From NCBI GenBank assembly GCA_017621495.1, contig JAGATB010000010.1, forward strand, positions 1 to 64,000: a stretch of DNA of 64,000 nt. Direction: 5' to 3'. The DNA comes from Clostridia bacterium. GTDB lineage: Bacteria > Bacillota > Clostridia > UMGS1810. Position numbers and translations under genes: made by a program. Every line of letters starts with the position of its first letter. Position 1 is the stretch's first letter. Below, in pieces: positions 1 through 9,513 of this stretch. The notes beneath the pieces are model-generated. The model saw only the letters and a list, made by a program, of their open reading frames with translations. It made no database searches and had not been told where the DNA came from.

Positions 1-84
1 AACAGCCCTCTATGTCGGCTACGGGTATGCTCCTTCACTCCGGGCGGGGTGGTGGTTCTGTAAATATGTGCACCAACCTTACTC

Positions 85-309
85 TAAGCCCGGGCACCCT
101 GCCGTTGCCACGGAGCGTGCATTGGGGCTCGGGCAGATGACAGATTTCACATTCTTTTGAGTTCAAAAGGTGTAAATCGGCTTGCCGATTTAGCGAGGAC
201 TCAGCGAAGCGCTTCCGCAGCGGCACCTTTTGGGCTCAAAAAATGTGACTAATCTGTCCTGCACGTTCCCACAGCACGAGTAGTGGTGACGGCAGGGTGT
301 CCGGGCTTA
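85..309. repeat. 225-bp long imperfect inverted repeat (MITE-like or structured RNA)
   Basis: The two halves are near-perfect reverse complements. The left arm (about 85-172) starts TAAGCCCGGGCACCCTGCCG and contains CAGATTTCACATTC. The right arm (about 222-309) ends GGCAGGGTGTCCGGGCTTA. The arms pair with a few mismatches and enclose a GC-rich loop (about 173-221) that has its own small hairpins, such as AATCGGCTTGCCGATT. No convincing ORF lies in it. It could be a miniature inverted-repeat element or a long hairpin RNA. No second copy is visible in the window. Confidence 0.6.
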
Positions 310-360
310 CAACTATTTTGCTATAGAGCGCATAAACTCCAATTTATCATATAGGACTAT

Positions 361-403
361 AATTTAAAAAGGCAAAACGGCTTCTTTAAGAAACTGTTTT
401 GCC
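361..403 (-). terminator. Intrinsic terminator of the GGDEF gene
   Basis: Read on the minus strand, a GGCAAAAC/GTTTTGCC stem is followed by a TTTTTAAATT run, about 60 bp after the GGDEF stop codon. This is a standard rho-independent terminator. Confidence 0.75.
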
Positions 404-459
404 TGTAAATAATATCATTTAATACTTATAGAGCTTTCTATCATAGCATTGAGAAAGTT

Positions 460-2775
460 TTAGTCCTCCTTCTCAAATACCCATAAAGTTTCGGTAATAT
501 CGTCGTTTGACTCGGAAATCTTATATACTGTAACGCGATATTTGCCGCCGTCTATCTTAGTATATGACAATGTAGGTGTATAACCTCCCAGAAGCTGACG
601 GATAAGCACATCGTAATTTAAGAAGCTGAGCAGTGCACGCTGATAATCGGGATTTACGAGCTCATGCACATAGCGGGCATATATCTTGCTGAAGCGAGTC
701 TCATTTTCAGAGAAGGGCTTAAGATATGCCGGCATGAGTATCTGGTGTGCACTGTCGGTCTTTAATTTCACAGTATATATGCCAAGGTAACGTCTGCTCA
801 TCATAGAGAGCACAGCATCAAATTCACGTATACCCGTAGTGATACAATCCACCTTGTGCTCTACCGCATTAAAGTGATTTCGTTTTTCCTTTTGCTGATA
901 GTACATAGCCTTAGCGGCATACATTCGCTTCTCTGCCTCATTTACCAAAGTTTGCGTATCTATATTTTTGGTCCTGTAGTCCATACCTATGGATATATGA
1001 TAATTCATAGCTTCAACCCTTTGGTCAAGAAGCTCTATTGATGCATTTACGTCCTCCCGGGAGATATTTTCCGTAAATACCAGGAATTCATCACCGCCCA
1101 TACGATAAATACGGCTTTGAGGAAATACATCCTTGATAGTGTTGGCTATAAATATCAGCATACCGTCTCCTACGGAATGGCCATGAGTATTATTAACTAC
1201 ATGGAGCTCATTTACATCTATGTATATACACGAAAACATCTCAGAATGCTTTTCATCAAAATGAGCTATGTCCTTCTTATATGCCATACGATTTGAAAGA
1301 CCTGTAAGAGAGTCCGTAACCGCTATGTTTTCTGTTTTATTTAAGTACTTCCTGTTGTATATAGCAATGGAGAAGCATACAGCCACATCCTCTAAAAGCA
1401 CCTTGACTCCGGTTTCATTGCCGGCATTAATAGAGCCAAGTATACTTATATGCCTGCTTTTATCAACTATAGAAGCGAAGCTAACCTTCTTTATACCATG
1501 CTCCTTCATGAAATCATGCAGTTCGGGAGCTTCAAGCTTAAGCTTGGCATTAAGCGATATACCGAATACATTCACAGCCATTGTACGGTCTTTGCAGTGG
1601 TTAAACGAATACTCCATGAGAGTAGTGATAAAATATGCTCTGTCTTTACCGGAAAGAAGCTTATCTTTCATACCGGAGACGATATAATTGTAATCCTCGT
1701 CGTCAGTATCTACAAAAAATGCAGACCGTGCCTTGGCAAAGGTACATATATTATGAAGTGCATCTCTTATACCGGCACTCTGCTGATTGATGCCCAGCAG
1801 GAGTTTTCTGGTCCTGGATGCATATAAATTCACCTTTGTGTGTTTCCTTTCTGTGATAAAAATAAGCACGAGATACAGAGACATTATGAGTATAACCGCC
1901 ATAAACATGAAATACAGATTAACACGAGTGGTTTGTGCTTCTGCGAACACTGCCCTCTCCGGGCGTGCCAGCATAATCTGCCAGTCACTCACTTCAAGTG
2001 GAGCATAGTGTATATATAGGTTTTCATTCGTAAACTTGGAGATAAATGAAGAAAAACCGTCTTTACCTCCGGAGATATCTTTATAAAACTGCTCATATGT
2101 AAAATTTTTTAAAAACTCGCGGGATTTGAGTGCTGTTATATTACCGAGTTCCTCATGTCTGGTATCTATGATAAAGTTGCCGTTACCGCGCTCCAGCACA
2201 TAGAGCTGAGCCTCCTCCTCGGCAGCCTTATCCGCGTATCTGGCTCTTATATCATTAAGGTTTATGATACCGTATAATATACCTACCACATTGCCTCTGC
2301 TTATAATGGGTACAGCACTTCTGACGCATTCTCTGTCCGGGCTTGTCATATCCTTAACTCTGCCGCTTATATATGTACCGCGTTTTATTTCTTCGGCAAA
2401 GCTGATGTTATCGCTCACATCAATATTGCCTTTTTTGGTGACCAAAACATTGCCGGGTGTAAGTATACCAATATCCTTTATGAGACCTATTGCCGCAAAA
2501 GAGTCAAACAGAAGCTCATAGCCTTCTCCGTCTGCATACAGCTTGGAAGCAAAATTTGCCATGGTCTGGAGATTCTCTCTGTCTGATATGAGCTGAAGCT
2601 CTATATCATCTTTAAATTCTCCGGTACGAAAATGAAGGTTCTCATACCCGTCATTCTCTGCTACCGTATAAACGTAGTTTATCATAAAAAGCAAAACACA
2701 AATAAGCAGAATTACCGCCATTATGGTGTATGCAATTCTGCTTCCCGTATATTTTATATTATTTCGGGATTTCAT
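460..2775 (-). CDS. Membrane diguanylate cyclase (extracytoplasmic sensor, GGDEF)
   Basis: Predicted to make c-di-GMP from two GTP at the membrane. From the ATG at 2775 the protein has about 771 residues: a membrane segment near 13-35, a long extracytoplasmic region to about 285 (Cache/sensor-like by position), a second membrane segment near 288-310, a linker or GAF-like region, then a GGDEF domain (about 488-650) with an intact GGDEF motif near 560 and the TDSLTGLSNR start. No RxxD inhibitory site precedes GGDEF. A C-terminal tail of about 120 residues is unassigned. The ATG is preferred over an upstream in-frame TTG at 2820 because an AAGAAGTG ribosome site precedes it. It lies after the EAL gene, with its own promoter. 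Confidence 0.9.
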   Translation of the reverse strand: MKSRNNIKYTGSRIAYTIMAVILLICVLLFMINYVYTVAENDGYENLHFRTGEFKDDIELQLISDRENLQTMANFASKLYADGEGYELLFDSFAAIGLIKDIGILTPGNVLVTKKGNIDVSDNISFAEEIKRGTYISGRVKDMTSPDRECVRSAVPIISRGNVVGILYGIINLNDIRARYADKAAEEEAQLYVLERGNGNFIIDTRHEELGNITALKSREFLKNFTYEQFYKDISGGKDGFSSFISKFTNENLYIHYAPLEVSDWQIMLARPERAVFAEAQTTRVNLYFMFMAVILIMSLYLVLIFITERKHTKVNLYASRTRKLLLGINQQSAGIRDALHNICTFAKARSAFFVDTDDEDYNYIVSGMKDKLLSGKDRAYFITTLMEYSFNHCKDRTMAVNVFGISLNAKLKLEAPELHDFMKEHGIKKVSFASIVDKSRHISILGSINAGNETGVKVLLEDVAVCFSIAIYNRKYLNKTENIAVTDSLTGLSNRMAYKKDIAHFDEKHSEMFSCIYIDVNELHVVNNTHGHSVGDGMLIFIANTIKDVFPQSRIYRMGGDEFLVFTENISREDVNASIELLDQRVEAMNYHISIGMDYRTKNIDTQTLVNEAEKRMYAAKAMYYQQKEKRNHFNAVEHKVDCITTGIREFDAVLSMMSRRYLGIYTVKLKTDSAHQILMPAYLKPFSENETRFSKIYARYVHELVNPDYQRALLSFLNYDVLIRQLLGGYTPTLSYTKIDGGKYRVTVYKISESNDDITETLWVFEKED

Positions 2776-2808
2776 AACGTCACTTCTTTTCTGGAATGTC
2801 TTTTTTAC

Positions 2809-2837
2809 AGTATACCACAAAATACAGTATAAGTCAA
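2809..2837 (-). promoter_or_regulatory. Sigma-A-type promoter for the GGDEF gene
   Basis: On the minus strand: TTGACT (2837-2832), a 17-nt spacer, TATACT (2814-2809). It overlaps the last codons of the upstream EAL gene, which suggests independent transcription of the cyclase. Confidence 0.65.
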
Positions 2838-4249
2838 ATACCTGTTAACAGTTTCTGCTTTTTCTCATATTGACGTATGAACTCCTCTCCTTCCTTGGAG
2901 GGAATAGGCTTGGAATAATACCATCCCTGGAGATAATCACACCGGGTAGCACTTACAAGCTTATGGTGCTCATTGGTCTCCACACCCTCACAGACTACCT
3001 TGAGATTAAGACTGTGAGACAGAGCAATCACACCTTCAAAAAGTGCCTTACCCCGAAGGGTGTCTGTTTTCAGCAGGATATCACGGTCAATCTTAACGAT
3101 ATCAATGGGATAGTCACACAGATTGGCAAGTGAAGTATAGCCGCTTCCCAAATCGTCCAAGGCAATTCTGAAACCAAGCTTCTTACATTCATTCACATTA
3201 TTCATAGCTCTTTTGCGGTTCTTTTCAATAGCGTCTTCTGTAATTTCTATTACAAGTCGGTCTCTGACAAAATTATATTTAGCAGCTATTTCGATTATCT
3301 TATCTACAAAGTTTTCTTCGGAAAGTGTAATTCTGGTAAAATTGCAGGATAAAGAAATATGACTGAAGTCGCTGTTACTCCATTCTTGCAGCAGTTTGCA
3401 TATTTCTTCAAACATATAGTAGTCCAAAGAGCTGATGAGCCCTGCTGACTCCATGGTCGCAATGTATTTACCGGGAGGCAGTATGCCATACTCGGGATGT
3501 ACCCATCTGGACAAAGCCTCTGCAGAGATGATTTCCTTGGTTTTGTTATCCACTATAAACTGCAAAAACAGCTTAAATTCACGATTTGCCAGACCTCGTA
3601 TGACACTATCTTTCATTCTCTTCTGCTCCAGAGCAGTATGAATGCTGCCGGAATCACAAAGGATTATGTGCTTATCGGAACCAAATATTTTATTGCAGTT
3701 TCTGCGCAGATTAAACAGCAGCACCTTGCTGTTAATGTCATCCTTTCCCAGATTATATACCGATGCATAAAATACAGGCTTGGAATCATCATTGATATAT
3801 GCTTCCAACTCATCCAAAAGAGCACCAAAGCGTCTTTGGGCGTCCTCGTCATTCATCTCACGAAAGGCAAAAGCAAAGCCTGTCTCACTGATACGTGCGG
3901 CAAATTCGTTTGGTGTAACAGCTGACATGAGTACGGAGGCGGTGTTCTTGACAACATCGGAGAATACCTCCTCACCATGATACAATTGAATGTAGTTACC
4001 GTCTACTATAATATATGCAATATAGTACAAATGTCTGGAATAGTCGGATATGGTATTACAAAAATGATGTTCAAAATACGATAGATTGCCTATACCGGTC
4101 TCATAATCGGTCATTTCCTTGATTTTGCTTTGTCTTTCGATTTTCTTTATTTTTAATTTGAGCAATACAAAAAACAACGATGCTGCACATACAAAAACAG
4201 CAAAAATTATAAGAAGAATATATTCGGATATAAATTTTTCATTTCCCAT
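2834..4249 (-). CDS. Membrane-anchored degenerate GGDEF plus EAL c-di-GMP phosphodiesterase
   Basis: 471 residues: an N-terminal membrane helix (about 8-30), a GGDEF-like domain (about 45-185) that lacks the GGDEF motif, and a complete EAL domain (about 215-465). The EAL domain keeps its expected catalytic positions: AEALSRW near 241, Asn in SCNFT, EITE, the DD pair in ALDDLGSGY, Lys in VKIDRD, CEGVET and LQGWYYSKP. It should therefore hydrolyse c-di-GMP to pGpG, with the dead GGDEF domain as a possible GTP-sensing module. It has its own promoter and a hairpin-containing leader just downstream of the polysaccharide operon. Confidence 0.9.
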   Translation of the reverse strand: MGNEKFISEYILLIIFAVFVCAASLFFVLLKLKIKKIERQSKIKEMTDYETGIGNLSYFEHHFCNTISDYSRHLYYIAYIIVDGNYIQLYHGEEVFSDVVKNTASVLMSAVTPNEFAARISETGFAFAFREMNDEDAQRRFGALLDELEAYINDDSKPVFYASVYNLGKDDINSKVLLFNLRRNCNKIFGSDKHIILCDSGSIHTALEQKRMKDSVIRGLANREFKLFLQFIVDNKTKEIISAEALSRWVHPEYGILPPGKYIATMESAGLISSLDYYMFEEICKLLQEWSNSDFSHISLSCNFTRITLSEENFVDKIIEIAAKYNFVRDRLVIEITEDAIEKNRKRAMNNVNECKKLGFRIALDDLGSGYTSLANLCDYPIDIVKIDRDILLKTDTLRGKALFEGVIALSHSLNLKVVCEGVETNEHHKLVSATRCDYLQGWYYSKPIPSKEGEEFIRQYEKKQKLLTGI

Positions 4250-4282
4250 CTCTTACCACCTTAATACCATCAAATATATACC

Positions 4283-4335
4283 AAAAGACTGCGATAACTT
4301 GGCAATCTTATCAAGGATTGTTAAATCTCGCAGTC
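4283..4335 (-). promoter_or_regulatory. Leader hairpin upstream of the EAL gene
   Basis: In the leader (minus strand), GACTGCGA pairs with TCGCAGTC around an inner CAATC/GATTG stem, followed by TTTT. It resembles a weak terminator or attenuator between the promoter at 4386-4414 and the EAL start at 4249. No known riboswitch class is recognised. Confidence 0.45.
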
Positions 4336-4385
4336 ATATAATTATCTGTATATACAATTAACACACCACAAAAAACTTCAATTAT

Positions 4386-4414
4386 AATATATCATATTCG
4401 CGGTTTAATGTCAA
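4386..4414 (-). promoter_or_regulatory. Sigma-A-type promoter for the EAL gene
   Basis: On the minus strand: TTGACA (4414-4409), a 17-nt spacer, TATATT (4391-4386). This leaves a leader of about 130 nt before the EAL start codon. Confidence 0.7.
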
Positions 4415-4427
4415 GATTTTTTTAAGC

Positions 4428-5237
4428 TTAGTTGTGTGTATTTAAATCAAATTTCCATTCAATCTCACCCATTTTAAGGTCATGACCTCTTTGTTCGCCT
4501 TGGGGCAGCGGAGCCATATAGTCTCCGTAGTTTAACCTCAGATACTCATCATACCGAGCCGGTACGGGGTATACACCGTCTTCAAATTTGAGGAATTGTT
4601 CACTGCCGAAGATAAGCTCTCTCCTCACAATCTTGACTCCCTTGCAGGGCATGAGCACGTATTGGCTCGTATCCTTATGCTTACTGAGAAGTGCATTGAC
4701 CGTCTTAAGATACATATGTCTTATAAAGATGGGAACTCTCTCCAGGATTCTTACCAATAAATTGTGATTTTCCTCATATTTGGTAAATTCCGCCTGCATT
4801 ATTTTGTTTGCAATCTTATACAGGATTCTTTCCGTTTCCCTTATAAATGAGTTATTACTTACGGGGTAAATGGGAAATAAATCAATGCAAACTCCCCAAT
4901 TTATGGGTATATCCTTATAACGTACAGGTCTGGAGAGGGTATTTTTATCTCTTATTTTACTCCATGCCAAGGGGAAGTATCTTTCCACCTTATAATTAGT
5001 CAGCAATAGATTGTCCGCAGCTTCAAGTGGAAATACCTTCATTAATTTATCCAATTGGTCATAGGGAATGAGCAAGTCAATATCATCATCCCAGGGTATA
5101 AATCCGCCATATTTGGCAGCACCAAGGAGACTACCCTGCCCCAAAAAGTATTTAATGTCATGCTTTTTGCAAACACGGTCTGTTTCCTTTAAAATATCAT
5201 ACTCACATTTTTGAAAATCCTTTATTTCACTTACCAT
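4428..5237 (-). CDS. LicD-family phosphotransferase
   Basis: About 269 residues with the LicD signature: FLGQGSLLGAAKYGGFIPWD followed by DDIDLLIP, the aspartate-rich metal site of this nucleotidyltransferase-fold family. LicD proteins transfer phosphocholine or a similar phospho-substituent to surface glycans. Here it probably decorates the polysaccharide made by the operon, but the substituent cannot be told. The ATG at 5237 is chosen because AGGGGGT sits 8 nt upstream; an earlier in-frame start at 5264 lacks a site. It overlaps the end of the GT4 gene by 11 nt and is the last gene of the operon. No strong terminator follows. Confidence 0.85.
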   Translation of the reverse strand: MVSEIKDFQKCEYDILKETDRVCKKHDIKYFLGQGSLLGAAKYGGFIPWDDDIDLLIPYDQLDKLMKVFPLEAADNLLLTNYKVERYFPLAWSKIRDKNTLSRPVRYKDIPINWGVCIDLFPIYPVSNNSFIRETERILYKIANKIMQAEFTKYEENHNLLVRILERVPIFIRHMYLKTVNALLSKHKDTSQYVLMPCKGVKIVRRELIFGSEQFLKFEDGVYPVPARYDEYLRLNYGDYMAPLPQGEQRGHDLKMGEIEWKFDLNTHN

Positions 5238-6438
5238 TGATATTACCCCCTGTAACAACAGCATTTATTATATTATCCAGATAACCGGATTTATCATAAT
5301 CTTCGGCAAGCTTCTCACCTGCCGTGCCCATTTTTTGTCTGAGTTGTTGGCTCTCATGCAGTGTGATTATGGCATCCTTGAGACGTTTTGAAAAATCCTC
5401 TCCTCTCTCAACGCACAACGCAGACTCGGAGCAAACATACTCCGGCATACCGCCGCTGTCGGTTATTATGACAGGCTTTCCTGCACCTTGTGCCTCCAAA
5501 ACCACCAATCCGGCTGCCTCTTCACACTGAGACGGAAACACCGCAATATCGGCAGCATGATAGTAAGCAGATGTCTCACGTGGAGAAACAAATCCTGTAA
5601 ATGCTATCCTGTCTCCCGCTTGCTTTGCTGCAGCGAAGAGATTTTTTTCAAACTCTGTAACGGATGAATCAGAAAATGCACTTCCACCCACAATAAGCAG
5701 CTTAATATGCTCATCAGCTATTTGATTCACTGCTTCAATCAATTGTAAAACACCTTTTTCAGGTACCAGACGCCCCATATACAAGCAAACCGTATCATTT
5801 TCGGAGAAATGATACTTTTGGCGTATTTCACAAGCTCGGTTTATGACAGTTTCATTCTTTTTATAGGAGCTGACATCTATAACATTTCTCACCGTCACTA
5901 CAGGCATTTTGCCATTCATGGCTTCTGTGGTGGTTGATGTGACATAATCGCTCACTGTAATCACCATATCTGCATCCTTTAAAAGACGTTCGGGATATTG
6001 ACCGTCAAATGTAGAGAAGTCATTGTGCAGATGAAAAACAATCCGGCTTTTACAGTATTTTTTAAGCGGTGCTACAAATCGAGGAGCATTCTCCACAATA
6101 ACGATATCATAATTATTTTGCTTTATATGCCTGAGTGCTTTAGCAAAGTACGGATTTAGCCGTATGATTGTGACACCGAAGATTTTTCGTATAACTTTTT
6201 TTGCAAATTGATAGATACCCATAGATATCGGTGAACACTTAACATAGTGAAACTTCACCTTATGATAATTTTCACTTAAGGCTTTAGCACCGGATTCATA
6301 TTTCGATATAACAGACAGACTGTAAGCACTGCATCCCTGCTCGTAATTATCTGCCATTTTCTCAACAAGTCCCTCTACGGCACCTCCACCCGTTGCCGGT
6401 ACCGGATATGCTCCGGGAGTCAAAATACATATATTCAA
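5227..6438 (-). CDS. GT4-family glycosyltransferase
   Basis: 403 residues. The N-terminus (MNICILTPGAYPVPATGGGA) and the C-terminal nucleotide-sugar site (FPSQCEEAAGLVVLEAQGAG) are typical of GT-B fold family-4 glycosyltransferases. YMGRLVPEKGV lies at the start of the second Rossmann lobe. It should add a sugar to the lipid-linked repeat unit on the cytoplasmic face. The start is a TTG with AAGGAAG upstream. It lies 14 nt downstream of the flippase gene and overlaps the LicD gene. The sugar donor and acceptor are not predictable. Confidence 0.85.
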   Translation of the reverse strand: MNICILTPGAYPVPATGGGAVEGLVEKMADNYEQGCSAYSLSVISKYESGAKALSENYHKVKFHYVKCSPISMGIYQFAKKVIRKIFGVTIIRLNPYFAKALRHIKQNNYDIVIVENAPRFVAPLKKYCKSRIVFHLHNDFSTFDGQYPERLLKDADMVITVSDYVTSTTTEAMNGKMPVVTVRNVIDVSSYKKNETVINRACEIRQKYHFSENDTVCLYMGRLVPEKGVLQLIEAVNQIADEHIKLLIVGGSAFSDSSVTEFEKNLFAAAKQAGDRIAFTGFVSPRETSAYYHAADIAVFPSQCEEAAGLVVLEAQGAGKPVIITDSGGMPEYVCSESALCVERGEDFSKRLKDAIITLHESQQLRQKMGTAGEKLAEDYDKSGYLDNIINAVVTGGNINGK

Positions 6439-6452
6439 TCCATGTCACTTCC

Positions 6453-7961
6453 TTAAGCTTTTTTAATAAATCTTGATATCAATCTCCTAAGCTCACCACT
6501 GCGGCAGTATACACACAAAATTATAGCTACAGATACACAAGCCGAGATGATACCTGTAAGGAATAATCCGCCTATACCATCATAAGCAACTCTTGCCGAA
6601 AGAAAATATGAAGCAAAACAGCCAGCGGAGGCAACCAAAAGATTGCCCAGATATTTTAATGTATATCTGCCGAAGGAAGCCGAAAAGGCATATTTGTGTA
6701 CTGCCCATGCTTCCCACCATATGCACACACCGATTTTTGATACCGTGGTTCCGAATAAGACACCGTAAATACCCATATCAAGTACGATAAGGAAAACGAA
6801 GGAAACCACCAGATTTACCAGCACCTCGAACACAGCCTTCGGTCTGAGCTTATTAAAAAGCCCTGCCGAATCGATAACAGCAATATTGGCATGCCTGGTA
6901 CCCTGAAGGTAAAAGTTCAGCACAACCGCAAATGTGACAAGGGGATTTAAAATCCAGTCCTTGCCCGCAAGCAAGCCTATAAAACGCTCCAGACATCCGG
7001 ACAATACCGCCGAGATGAAAAAGAAACAGCAGAATGATAAGAATACAAATTCCTCGTATACTGAATACTTATGCGAAGAATCCTTCTGCACCATCAGATT
7101 GCCAAAGCTGCCTTTGATAGATTTGACAACATTTTCTATAACTCTCTCTATAATACCTATAACCAGGGAATAATTGGAATATACTCCCATAAGAGCAATA
7201 TTAACATAAGAAATCATCAGATTATCTGTACCGGTAACAAGCTTACCGCCGATTTTTTGATACATAAGAGAAATAACACTCTTTTTCAGCAAGGATTTGT
7301 CTTCGGGGGTAAGCTTTTCTTTATTAAAACGTTTTATTTCCGGATATAGTCTGTCACACTTAACAGATATTGCAATATTGGCAGCAACACCGCAAATCAG
7401 ATTAATTGCTAAAAACAGCACGTAATTCTTTAACAATACAAGAACAGCTGCCTGCAATATATATTTGACAATAGCAAATAAATCTTCATACACAGTAGTA
7501 ATGTAATGCTTCTGATATGCACTGAGCAGAGTTCTCTTGTATGAAAAAAAGTAACTCAATACTGTGTTGGTAAGAAACATCATATATATAAGATTGATAT
7601 CCGACACAGTGGAGGCGTCCTTTATAAAAAAACGCATAAAGGGTACCAAAAAAATACCCAAGACTGCCGTAAGCACCCCGATAACATGGTACACCCTGCG
7701 GTAATACCCCATAAGTGCTCCGATTTTCTTTTTGTCATCTTTATCCACAGGCTTATACAGTGCAAATGCAACCGAGGTTCCAAATCCCAGCTCCGTCATG
7801 GAAAGCAACATAAGTATACTTTCCATAACCGAGTTGACACCCAGGTACTCCTGACCGAGATTATGTATAAATACCCAGCGTACCGCAAAGCCGAACAAAA
7901 TCGTTATTATCTGCCCTGCAAAAGCAAGGACACTGTTTCGCAATGAATTTAAAAAACGCAC
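6453..7961 (-). CDS. Wzx-like polysaccharide repeat-unit flippase
   Basis: 502 residues, very hydrophobic throughout, with about 12-14 likely membrane helices in the MATE/MOP-superfamily pattern. It begins MRFLNSLRNSVLAFAGQIIT and has the usual early VNSVMESILMLLSMTELGFG segment. Its expected job is to flip undecaprenyl-diphosphate-linked repeat units to the outer face for the Wzy polymerase. The likely start is GTG with GGGTGATAAG upstream. It follows the HD-GYP gene by 9 nt. Confidence 0.85.
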   Translation of the reverse strand: MRFLNSLRNSVLAFAGQIITILFGFAVRWVFIHNLGQEYLGVNSVMESILMLLSMTELGFGTSVAFALYKPVDKDDKKKIGALMGYYRRVYHVIGVLTAVLGIFLVPFMRFFIKDASTVSDINLIYMMFLTNTVLSYFFSYKRTLLSAYQKHYITTVYEDLFAIVKYILQAAVLVLLKNYVLFLAINLICGVAANIAISVKCDRLYPEIKRFNKEKLTPEDKSLLKKSVISLMYQKIGGKLVTGTDNLMISYVNIALMGVYSNYSLVIGIIERVIENVVKSIKGSFGNLMVQKDSSHKYSVYEEFVFLSFCCFFFISAVLSGCLERFIGLLAGKDWILNPLVTFAVVLNFYLQGTRHANIAVIDSAGLFNKLRPKAVFEVLVNLVVSFVFLIVLDMGIYGVLFGTTVSKIGVCIWWEAWAVHKYAFSASFGRYTLKYLGNLLVASAGCFASYFLSARVAYDGIGGLFLTGIISACVSVAIILCVYCRSGELRRLISRFIKKA

Positions 7962-7970
7962 CTTATCACC

Positions 7971-8555
7971 CTATTCTATATGCTCTGCAGCGGCTTTCTT
8001 TAAATATCTGATTATATAATCGCTGAAATATCCGCTGCCGCCACTCTCTATAATATCAAATGTCTTACTGTATGAAAATCCGTCTCTGTATACTCTGTCT
8101 GAATGCAAAGCATCAAAAACATCACAGGCGGCAACCAGCTCTACATATTGCGGTAAATCTGTTTTGCCATGGTAGCCCTTGCCGTCTATCCGTTCATGAT
8201 GATACAGACATATGTTTTTGATAATCTCATATTCATTATCTGCTAATTCGTCACAGATGGCCTCAAAGCCCAATTTGGTGTGAAGTCTGATTTTTTCCTT
8301 TTCTTCAGAAGTAAGAGCGGCATCCTTGGTAAGGATGAAATTTTTTACCATGAGCTTGCCTATATCATGCAGCAAAGCCCCCTTGCATATAGCATCGATT
8401 TCCACGGGTGTGTAGTTGGTTACTTTATCCTCATTCATAAGTCTTATCATCTTACAGCAGAGGTTTTTCACATGCAATGAATGATAAAATGTCTCAGCAT
8501 TGCTGAGTTTGAGCTCATCAAGCATTTCCTTTAGTTTTGGGGTCATAGTTATCAT
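7971..8555 (-). CDS. Stand-alone HD-GYP phosphodiesterase
   Basis: About 194 residues, soluble, essentially one HD-GYP domain. Visible are HDIGK near residues 62-66, HHERIDGKGYHG near 117-128 (the position of the GYP loop, here GKGYHG) and ACDVFDALHSDRVYR. Active family members hydrolyse c-di-GMP. The start at 8555 gives a 4-nt ATGA overlap with the GT2 gene, with GGAGGGG correctly spaced; the upstream in-frame ATG at 8570 is less well placed. It is embedded between sugar-transfer and flippase genes, so the enzyme is co-produced with the polysaccharide machinery and may act as negative feedback on the operon's c-di-GMP riboswitch. Confidence 0.85.
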   Translation of the reverse strand: MITMTPKLKEMLDELKLSNAETFYHSLHVKNLCCKMIRLMNEDKVTNYTPVEIDAICKGALLHDIGKLMVKNFILTKDAALTSEEKEKIRLHTKLGFEAICDELADNEYEIIKNICLYHHERIDGKGYHGKTDLPQYVELVAACDVFDALHSDRVYRDGFSYSKTFDIIESGGSGYFSDYIIRYLKKAAAEHIE

Positions 8556-9496
8556 GCTTTGCCCCTCCATCTTACCGCAAATATCCTACGAACCAGAGAT
8601 ACCGGCATCGTAAGAAGTACTGCATTTATCATAATATCCGAAAGCTTCACGGCTTTTTTGTCCATATTTTTAAAAACCTCCCGTGCTTTCTTTTTATCAC
8701 CGTCAATGATGTAATGGCGACAACGTCTCATAGCAAACCACTGCATTATAGTTTTTATATTTTCCCTCTTGGAAGCCGGTATGGTTTCATCCTCATAAAG
8801 CTCGTTTACCTTGTCAAAGAAGCCCCAGTCCGGATCGAAGGAAACATCCTTTGTAGCCGTGCTGTATCGTTTCTCGTAAACGGAGGTTATCCTATCGGTG
8901 ATTACCACAGGGAAATATGCGGCAACCCTTAAATCATGTTCAAGGTCCTCGCCTATCTTACAGCCTACCGGGTATCCTTGTACCTTATCATAGGCTGCAC
9001 GTGAAATACATGTGGATGTAGGTACGAAGACCTTTACAGACTTATCCTTTATATATTCGTCATAAAAATCCTCAAGGTACACTGTGCCGGGATTGTTTTT
9101 GAAATAATTACAGCTTTTTACCACCTTGCCGTTTTGAAGGTTAACCTGCGCAAAGGTTGCATAAAGCCCCGCATCAGGATACTCTGTAATAAGTTCATGC
9201 ATCGTCTGAAGGTGGTTATCATACCACAGGTCATCAGCATCAAGAAAGGCAAAGTAATCTCCCTTGGCTGCCTTCATAGCATTATTCCTGGCAACGGAAA
9301 CGCCGCCGTTTTCCTGATTAATTATATGTATACGTGTATCTGCCTGATACCGGTTTAATATATCAAGGGTATGGTCCTTTGAGCCGTCATTTACTACTAT
9401 AAGCTCCCAATCCATGAAGCTCTGCGCCAATACACTGTTTACAGCATTGGCTATATAATGTTCACCGTTATAAACCGGTAATATCACTGAAAACAT
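8552..9496 (-). CDS. GT2-family glycosyltransferase
   Basis: About 314 residues. The GT-A fold is clear: SVILPVYNGEHYIANAV at the N-terminus, VVNDGSKDHT, NGGVSVARNNAM and the metal-binding FLDADDLW. It should transfer one sugar to the repeat unit. The ATG at 9496 has GAGAGGTGA upstream and starts directly at the GT2 core; an earlier in-frame ATG at 9544 would add a non-homologous extension overlapping the polymerase gene. The stop overlaps the HD-GYP start. Donor specificity is unknown. Confidence 0.87.
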   Translation of the reverse strand: MFSVILPVYNGEHYIANAVNSVLAQSFMDWELIVVNDGSKDHTLDILNRYQADTRIHIINQENGGVSVARNNAMKAAKGDYFAFLDADDLWYDNHLQTMHELITEYPDAGLYATFAQVNLQNGKVVKSCNYFKNNPGTVYLEDFYDEYIKDKSVKVFVPTSTCISRAAYDKVQGYPVGCKIGEDLEHDLRVAAYFPVVITDRITSVYEKRYSTATKDVSFDPDWGFFDKVNELYEDETIPASKRENIKTIMQWFAMRRCRHYIIDGDKKKAREVFKNMDKKAVKLSDIMINAVLLTMPVSLVRRIFAVRWRGKA

Positions 9497-9513
9497 TTCG
9501 CAAGTCACCTCTC

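Noticed and set aside
35..226. Minus-strand 63-codon open frame in the first inverted repeat
   Set aside because: Covered by the palindromic repeat, no domain and no ribosome site.
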